From JACDEA01 sp963742585 (GTDB lineage Bacteria > Actinomycetota > Acidimicrobiia > Acidimicrobiales > JACDEA01), in NCBI GenBank assembly GCA_963742585.1, contig CAVUMI010000006.1, forward strand, positions 806,001 through 870,000: 64,000 bases of DNA, written 5' to 3'. The position numbers and the translations under genes were made by a program. The notes below the pieces were generated by a model that was not told the origin of the DNA, did no database searches, and saw only the letters and a list, made by a program, of their open reading frames with translations. The first letter of the stretch is position 1; each line of letters begins with the position of its first letter. This document shows, piece after piece, positions 60,424 through 64,000 of the stretch.

Positions 60424-61437
60424 ATGCTGATCATCCAGCGCCCCACTGTCGAAGCCGTCGGAGAAGAGGAGAACGACCGTCAGCGTTTCGCGGTCGGCCC
60501 GCTCGAGCCCGGCTTTGGCTACACGCTGGGTAACTCGCTGCGCCGCACGCTGTTGTCATCGATCCCCGGCGCCGCCGTCACCCAGGTGCGCTTCGACGAC
60601 GCCCTCCATGAGTTCACGACGCTTCCGGGCGTGAAGGAGGACGTCACCGACCTCATTCTCAACCTCAAGGACGTCGTGCTCCGCGTCGAGAACGAGGAGC
60701 CGGTCACCTTGCGCCTCGATGTCCGCGGGCCGGCCTCGGTGACCGCGGGCGACATGACGCTCACCGGTGACGTCGAGATCCTCAACCCGCAGCTGCACAT
60801 CGCCACGCTGAATTCCAAGGGCCGGCTGGCCATGGACATCACTGTGGCCCGCGGCCGCGGCTACGTCTCGGCCGACCGCAACAAGACCTCGGCCACCATC
60901 GGCGTGATCCCCATCGACTCGATCTTCTCGCCCGTGCGGCGGGTTGCGTTCACCGTCGAGCCGACGCGTGTCGAGCAGTCGACGAACTTCGACCGGCTGA
61001 TCATCGACATCGAGACCGACGGTTCGATCTCCCCGCGTGAGGCGCTGGCCTCGGCCGGCGACACGCTGCGCTCACTGGTGACGCTGGTCGCCGAGATGAG
61101 CGACGCGCCGCAGGGCCTCGAGCTCGGCGAGGTGTCCGCCATCAGCAGTGGCTCGCCCGACCTCGACCTCCCGATCGAAGACCTCGATCTCTCCGAGCGC
61201 CCCCGCAACTGCCTCAAGCGGGCGCAGGTCAACACCGTGGGCGAACTGGTCGAGAAGACCATCGACGACCTCATGGCCATCACCAACTTCGGGCAGAAGT
61301 CGCTCGACGAGGTCATCCAGAAGCTCGACGAGCGCGGCCTCAGCCTGCCGCGTGAAGGACTAGGGCAGGCGTCATGCCGGGACAGCCGCGTAAGGGAAAG
61401 CGCTTCGGGGGCGACGCCGCCCACCAGAAGGCGATGA
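60424..61437 (+). CDS. rpoA: RNA polymerase alpha subunit
   Basis: Alpha subunit, 337 residues: N-terminal domain LEPGFGYTLGNSLRRTLLSS, GVKEDVTDLILNLKDVVLRV, and C-terminal domain RPRNCLKRAQVNTVGELVEK with NFGQKSLDEVIQKLDERGLS. The conserved core ends near 61350, but the frame runs on and overlaps rplQ by 64 bases, giving a basic, out-of-frame tail (CRDSRVRESASGATPPTRRR). Confidence 0.97.
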   Translation: MLIIQRPTVEAVGEEENDRQRFAVGPLEPGFGYTLGNSLRRTLLSSIPGAAVTQVRFDDALHEFTTLPGVKEDVTDLILNLKDVVLRVENEEPVTLRLDVRGPASVTAGDMTLTGDVEILNPQLHIATLNSKGRLAMDITVARGRGYVSADRNKTSATIGVIPIDSIFSPVRRVAFTVEPTRVEQSTNFDRLIIDIETDGSISPREALASAGDTLRSLVTLVAEMSDAPQGLELGEVSAISSGSPDLDLPIEDLDLSERPRNCLKRAQVNTVGELVEKTIDDLMAITNFGQKSLDEVIQKLDERGLSLPREGLGQASCRDSRVRESASGATPPTRRR

Positions 61438-61727
61438 TGGGCAACCTCGTCGCGTCATTGATCGCGGCCGAGGGCATTATCACCACCGAGGCCAAGGCCA
61501 AGGCGCTGCGACCTGTCGTCGAGAAAGTCGTCACCAAGGCGAAGAAGGGCGGCCTCTACCGCCAGCGCGACGTCGTGGCGTTCATCCGGGACAAGGAGAT
61601 GGCCACCAAGTTGTTCGAAGACATCGGGCCTCGCTACGTCGACCGGCCCGGCGGCTACACCCGCATCCTCAAGCTCGGCCCGCGGGCGGGTGACCAGGCG
61701 CCCATGGCGCGCATTGAGTTCGTCTAA
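61374..61727 (+). CDS. rplQ: 50S ribosomal protein L17
   Basis: L17, 117 residues: PGQPRKGKRFGGDAAHQKAM, MGNLVASLIAAEGIITTEAK, AKALRPVVEKVVTKAKKGGL, and DRPGGYTRILKLGPRAGDQA. ATG lies inside the 3' end of rpoA. Confidence 0.98.
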   Translation: MPGQPRKGKRFGGDAAHQKAMMGNLVASLIAAEGIITTEAKAKALRPVVEKVVTKAKKGGLYRQRDVVAFIRDKEMATKLFEDIGPRYVDRPGGYTRILKLGPRAGDQAPMARIEFV

Positions 61728-61732
61728 CTCGT

Positions 61733-62572
61733 GTGACCCTCTTCGACCCTCCTGAGGGAGGCGGAGGCGGAGACGGAGCCGACCGGGAGATCAATGAGAG
61801 CGCGGCGGTCCCAGTAGCTGGGCCGTCGTTTCGCGTGCGGCTCACGGTGGCCTACGACGGCAGCGGGTTCCGCGGGTTCGCGGTGCAGAAGACCGTGCCG
61901 ACGGTCGGCGGTGCGATTACCGAGGCGCTGAAGAAGGTGCTCGGTCATCCGGTGGAGCTCATCTGCGCGGGGCGCACCGACGCCGGCGTCCACGCGTGGG
62001 GCCAAGTCGTCACTTTCGACGCGGTTGGCGACGACCTCGACCTCGAGCTGCTTCAGCGCTCGGTAAACAAGATGCTGGGCCCCGCGGTCATCATCCGCGA
62101 GGCCGCGTTCGCCGCGCCGGACTTCGACGCGCGGCGATCGGCGAAGGGCCGCCGCTACCGGTACACCGTGTTGAACACGCCGGTGGCGTCGCCGTTCACG
62201 GCGACGACGGCGTGGCACGTCGAGGCGCCGCTCGACCTGCGGGCTATGCAGCTCGCGTGCGACCCGCTCATCGGCGAGCACGACTTCCAGTCGTTCTGCC
62301 GTCAGCCCAGCGGCCAGGTGCCCGGCCCGCTCGTCCGCCGTGTGGCCCACACCGGTTGGGTCGATCTGGAGGACGGGCGGCTGCGTTTCGACATCGAGGC
62401 CAATGCCTTCTGCCACCAGATGGTGCGGGCGGTGGTGGGCATGCTGGTCGAAGTCGGCATCGGCAAGCGCAAGGCCGGGGAGGTGGCCGGCATCATCCGC
62501 GCCTGTAGCCGGTCGGCGGCCGGCCAGCTGGCCCCCCCGCACGGGCTTTGTCTGTGGGAGGTGCTGTACTAA
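61733..62572 (+). CDS. truA: tRNA pseudouridine synthase A
   Basis: TruA, 279 residues from GTG 61733, makes pseudouridine 38-40 in tRNA anticodon arms. Landmarks: VRLTVAYDGSGFRGFAVQ, catalytic Asp in CAGRTDAGVHAWGQ, RRYRYTVLN, and NAFCHQMVRAVVGMLVEVG. The first ~34 residues come from a dispersed repeat and are not family-conserved; GTG 61835 would give the normal start but lacks a ribosome site. Confidence 0.96.
   Translation: MTLFDPPEGGGGGDGADREINESAAVPVAGPSFRVRLTVAYDGSGFRGFAVQKTVPTVGGAITEALKKVLGHPVELICAGRTDAGVHAWGQVVTFDAVGDDLDLELLQRSVNKMLGPAVIIREAAFAAPDFDARRSAKGRRYRYTVLNTPVASPFTATTAWHVEAPLDLRAMQLACDPLIGEHDFQSFCRQPSGQVPGPLVRRVAHTGWVDLEDGRLRFDIEANAFCHQMVRAVVGMLVEVGIGKRKAGEVAGIIRACSRSAAGQLAPPHGLCLWEVLY
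61755..61794 (+). repeat. Dispersed junction repeat, copy at the truA start
   Basis: AGGGAGGCGGAGGCGGAGAC continues into GGAGCCGACCGGGAGATCAA. It is almost identical to the copy in the rplD tail (47278). Here it encodes the non-conserved truA N-terminus, or acts as an untranslated junction if truA starts at 61835. Confidence 0.75.
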
Positions 62573-62577
62573 AGCGC

Positions 62578-63172
62578 ATGGACCCCACGCTGCCGACCGA
62601 GGGGCCTCCGGGGGAAACAGATACAACCGTCGTCACCCCGTCGCCCGCTCCTGCGCCGACACCTGATCCGACGCCGGCGCCGCCGCCCGCTCCCGCGGCT
62701 AGAGCGCGCCGCGTTGTCGAGCCGGCTCGAGCTGGTGGGCGCGGGATTGGCCGCGGTGGTCGGGCTCGAGTTCCTCGCGCTGATCGTCGGCGTCTCGAGC
62801 GGCGGGCCATATCGGAGCGTCGGCGATCGCATCGAAGTGGTGTCGCTCAACCTCGACGCCAAGATGGCGTTGATCCTGCTTGTCGCCGCCATGCTGGCCA
62901 CGTTGCGCGACATCGTCAGTGCCGACTTCCAGACGCCGCGGTCGGACCTGGGTCGCCGGACGCTGATCGCCGTGGCCGCGCTGGGCCTCATCATCGCGGT
63001 GCTCTCGCTGATCGGCGTCGGCCTCGACATCTCGCGCAGCGAGGTCACCGCGTTCGGCACCAACACCGGCGCCGCGGTCATACACCGTCTCGCCATCGTC
63101 CTCATGGCCGCCATCCCCACCGGCTGGGCGCTCAGCGCCCTCGGCGTCCGCATAACCACCAAGCGCGACTAG
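62578..63172 (+). CDS. Three- to four-helix membrane protein, possible frameshift near the start
   Basis: A small membrane protein in the frame of TTG 62714 (152 residues): helices AGLAAVVGLEFLALIVGVSS, MALILLVAAMLATLRDIV, LIAVAALGLIIAVLSLIGVG and LAIVLMAAIPTGWALSALGV. In another frame, ATG 62578 begins a Pro/Thr-rich stretch (PSPAPAPTPDPTPAPPPAPA) that would be a natural N-terminal extension; dropping one A near 62701 joins the two frames. Either the true start is TTG 62714 or the gene is frameshifted. Family not recognised. Confidence 0.6.
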
Positions 63173-63179
63173 CTCGTCG

Positions 63180-64000
63180 TCAGACGTACGGCGTGATGTC
63201 GAGCTTGGGGTAGCGAGCTTGGGTGTCGGCGCGAGTTTGGTCGTCCCAGTATTCATCCCCGGGCGCAGGGAACCCGAAGAGTTCGCGCTCGCGTGCCGTC
63301 GCCCGCTCGATCAGTTCGGTCCAGTACGGCGTCAGCGCGTAGTCGGGCCACGCCATCTTGCCGGTCCATCGGTTGCCCCACACCTGGTAGTCAGCCAACA
63401 ACGCGAAGCGCGCCCGGCGTTTGCCGGTCATGGCTGAACCGCGGTGGAGGATGTCAGTGCGGTACGTGAACAGTGTGCCGGGCGGCCCGGTGACCGCGAT
63501 CTCCTCGCGCGCGAAGGCGCCCTTGGGCTGCACTAGTGGGAGATACGGCATGCTCTCGCCAATCTGGAACGGCACCACCTTGGTGGGCCCGTCCTTGGCG
63601 GTGACCTCCGACAAGAGGATGAAGCTCGTCATCTGCCGGGATCCGATGGCACGTTTCGGAACGACGAGGCCGTGGTTGCCGAAGTCGCGGTGGTGTTGCT
63701 GGTCGTAGTCGGTGGCGCCCGAGTACTTCGCCCACAGTTCCATCTTGTAGAGGTGGAGGTCGGTCGAACCGAGGAACCGGGCCGCCATGTCGACCAGGTC
63801 GGGGTGGAACGCGATGCGGTTGAGGTCGAATGACTTCCACGGGCCCGGTCGCAGCCCGGCGAACTGGCTGGGGCCGAAGCCCTCCTGCTGCTTGGGATCG
63901 GCGAAGTACTCCTCCGGGCGCGGGTAGTAAAGCCAGAGCGCTTCCTGGGCCGCGGCGAGGATGTCGGGCTCGAGAAAGTTCTCGACGATCGTGTAGCCGT
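63180..64000 (-). CDS. PhyH-family Fe(II)/2-oxoglutarate dioxygenase, 5' part missing
   Basis: The last 272 codons of a phytanoyl-CoA dioxygenase-like protein; the frame is open to the window edge, which reads GYTIVENFLEPDILAAAQEA. The iron site is visible: HHRDFGNH (His-x-Asp) and the distal His in RTDILHRGSAMTGKRRARFA with the 2-oxoglutarate-binding Arg nearby. The substrate is unknown; the family hydroxylates lipids and small molecules. Convergent with the membrane protein gene, 7 bases apart. Confidence 0.9.
   Translation of the reverse strand, partial: GYTIVENFLEPDILAAAQEALWLYYPRPEEYFADPKQQEGFGPSQFAGLRPGPWKSFDLNRIAFHPDLVDMAARFLGSTDLHLYKMELWAKYSGATDYDQQHHRDFGNHGLVVPKRAIGSRQMTSFILLSEVTAKDGPTKVVPFQIGESMPYLPLVQPKGAFAREEIAVTGPPGTLFTYRTDILHRGSAMTGKRRARFALLADYQVWGNRWTGKMAWPDYALTPYWTELIERATARERELFGFPAPGDEYWDDQTRADTQARYPKLDITPYV

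Overview
The window is GC-rich bacterial DNA, almost completely coding. It looks like a high-GC actinobacterium, most plausibly of the class Acidimicrobiia. Signs are: many GTG and TTG starts, rpoC upstream of a str operon followed by the S10/spc/alpha ribosomal clusters, the zinc form of S14, PrsW-type proteases, large LIV-type transporter fusions, and a promoter that appears to give a leaderless mRNA. The class is inferred from overall gene style, not from a database match.

Layout. (1) 1-2094: 3' end of rpoC and a strong terminator. (2) 2092-7914, minus strand: an apparent six-gene operon. It holds four tandem paralogous membrane-anchored proteins that look like double phage-tail-tube (gp19/Hcp-like) domains, then a cyclic-nucleotide-binding-domain protein and a PrsW-family intramembrane protease. 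(3) 8084-19984: accessory hydrolases and regulators. These are two related beta-lactamase-fold esterases, an ABC-2 exporter with its ArsR-like regulator, a class A beta-lactamase-like protein, a frameshifted PucR-type regulator, a GGDEF/EAL protein and an S9 peptidase. (4) 20007-20233: a fold-back repeat element. (5) 20249-23627, minus strand: an overlapping operon GNAT - N-acylamino acid racemase - D-aminoacylase, which reads as a D- to L-amino-acid conversion pathway. (6) 23687-25202: three small envelope proteins. (7) 25225-33527, minus strand: a LIV-type ABC system of unusual build. A leaderless tandem-TetR regulator is followed by a substrate-binding lipoprotein, a small lipoprotein, an MFS-LivF fusion and a LivH-LivM-LivG triple fusion. 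(8) 33604-37686: an M20 peptidase, a second substrate-binding lipoprotein with a frameshift, and an anti-sigma-like membrane protein.

(9) 37705-62572: the translation super-cluster: rpsL, rpsG, fusA, tuf, rpsJ, [insert], rplC, rplD, rplW, rplB, rpsS-rplV, rpsC, rplP, rpmC, rpsQ, rplN, rplX, rplE, rpsZ, rpsH, rplF, rplR, rpsE, rpmD, rplO, secY, adk, map, infA, rpmJ, rpsM, rpsK, rpsD, rpoA, rplQ, truA. It has several oddities. rpsJ is separated from rplC by a 3.7-kb cassette of three lipoproteins sharing an LSGAA motif, a second PrsW-like protease and a secreted protein. rpsS runs in frame into rplV with no stop codon. infA seems to start at CTG. rpoA overlaps rplQ by 64 bases. Short dispersed repeats sit at gene junctions. 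(10) 62578-64000: a small membrane protein and the 3' part of a PhyH-like dioxygenase gene.

No tRNA, rRNA, CRISPR array, insertion sequence or phage was found. No gene-free stretch exceeds 300 bases; the longest (19985-20248, 58396-58633, 45858-46027, 7915-8083) are described where they hold something. The strongest candidates for something new are the tail-tube-like membrane protein cluster with its PrsW neighbour, the S19-L22 reading frame, and the MFS-LivF/LivHMG transporter.
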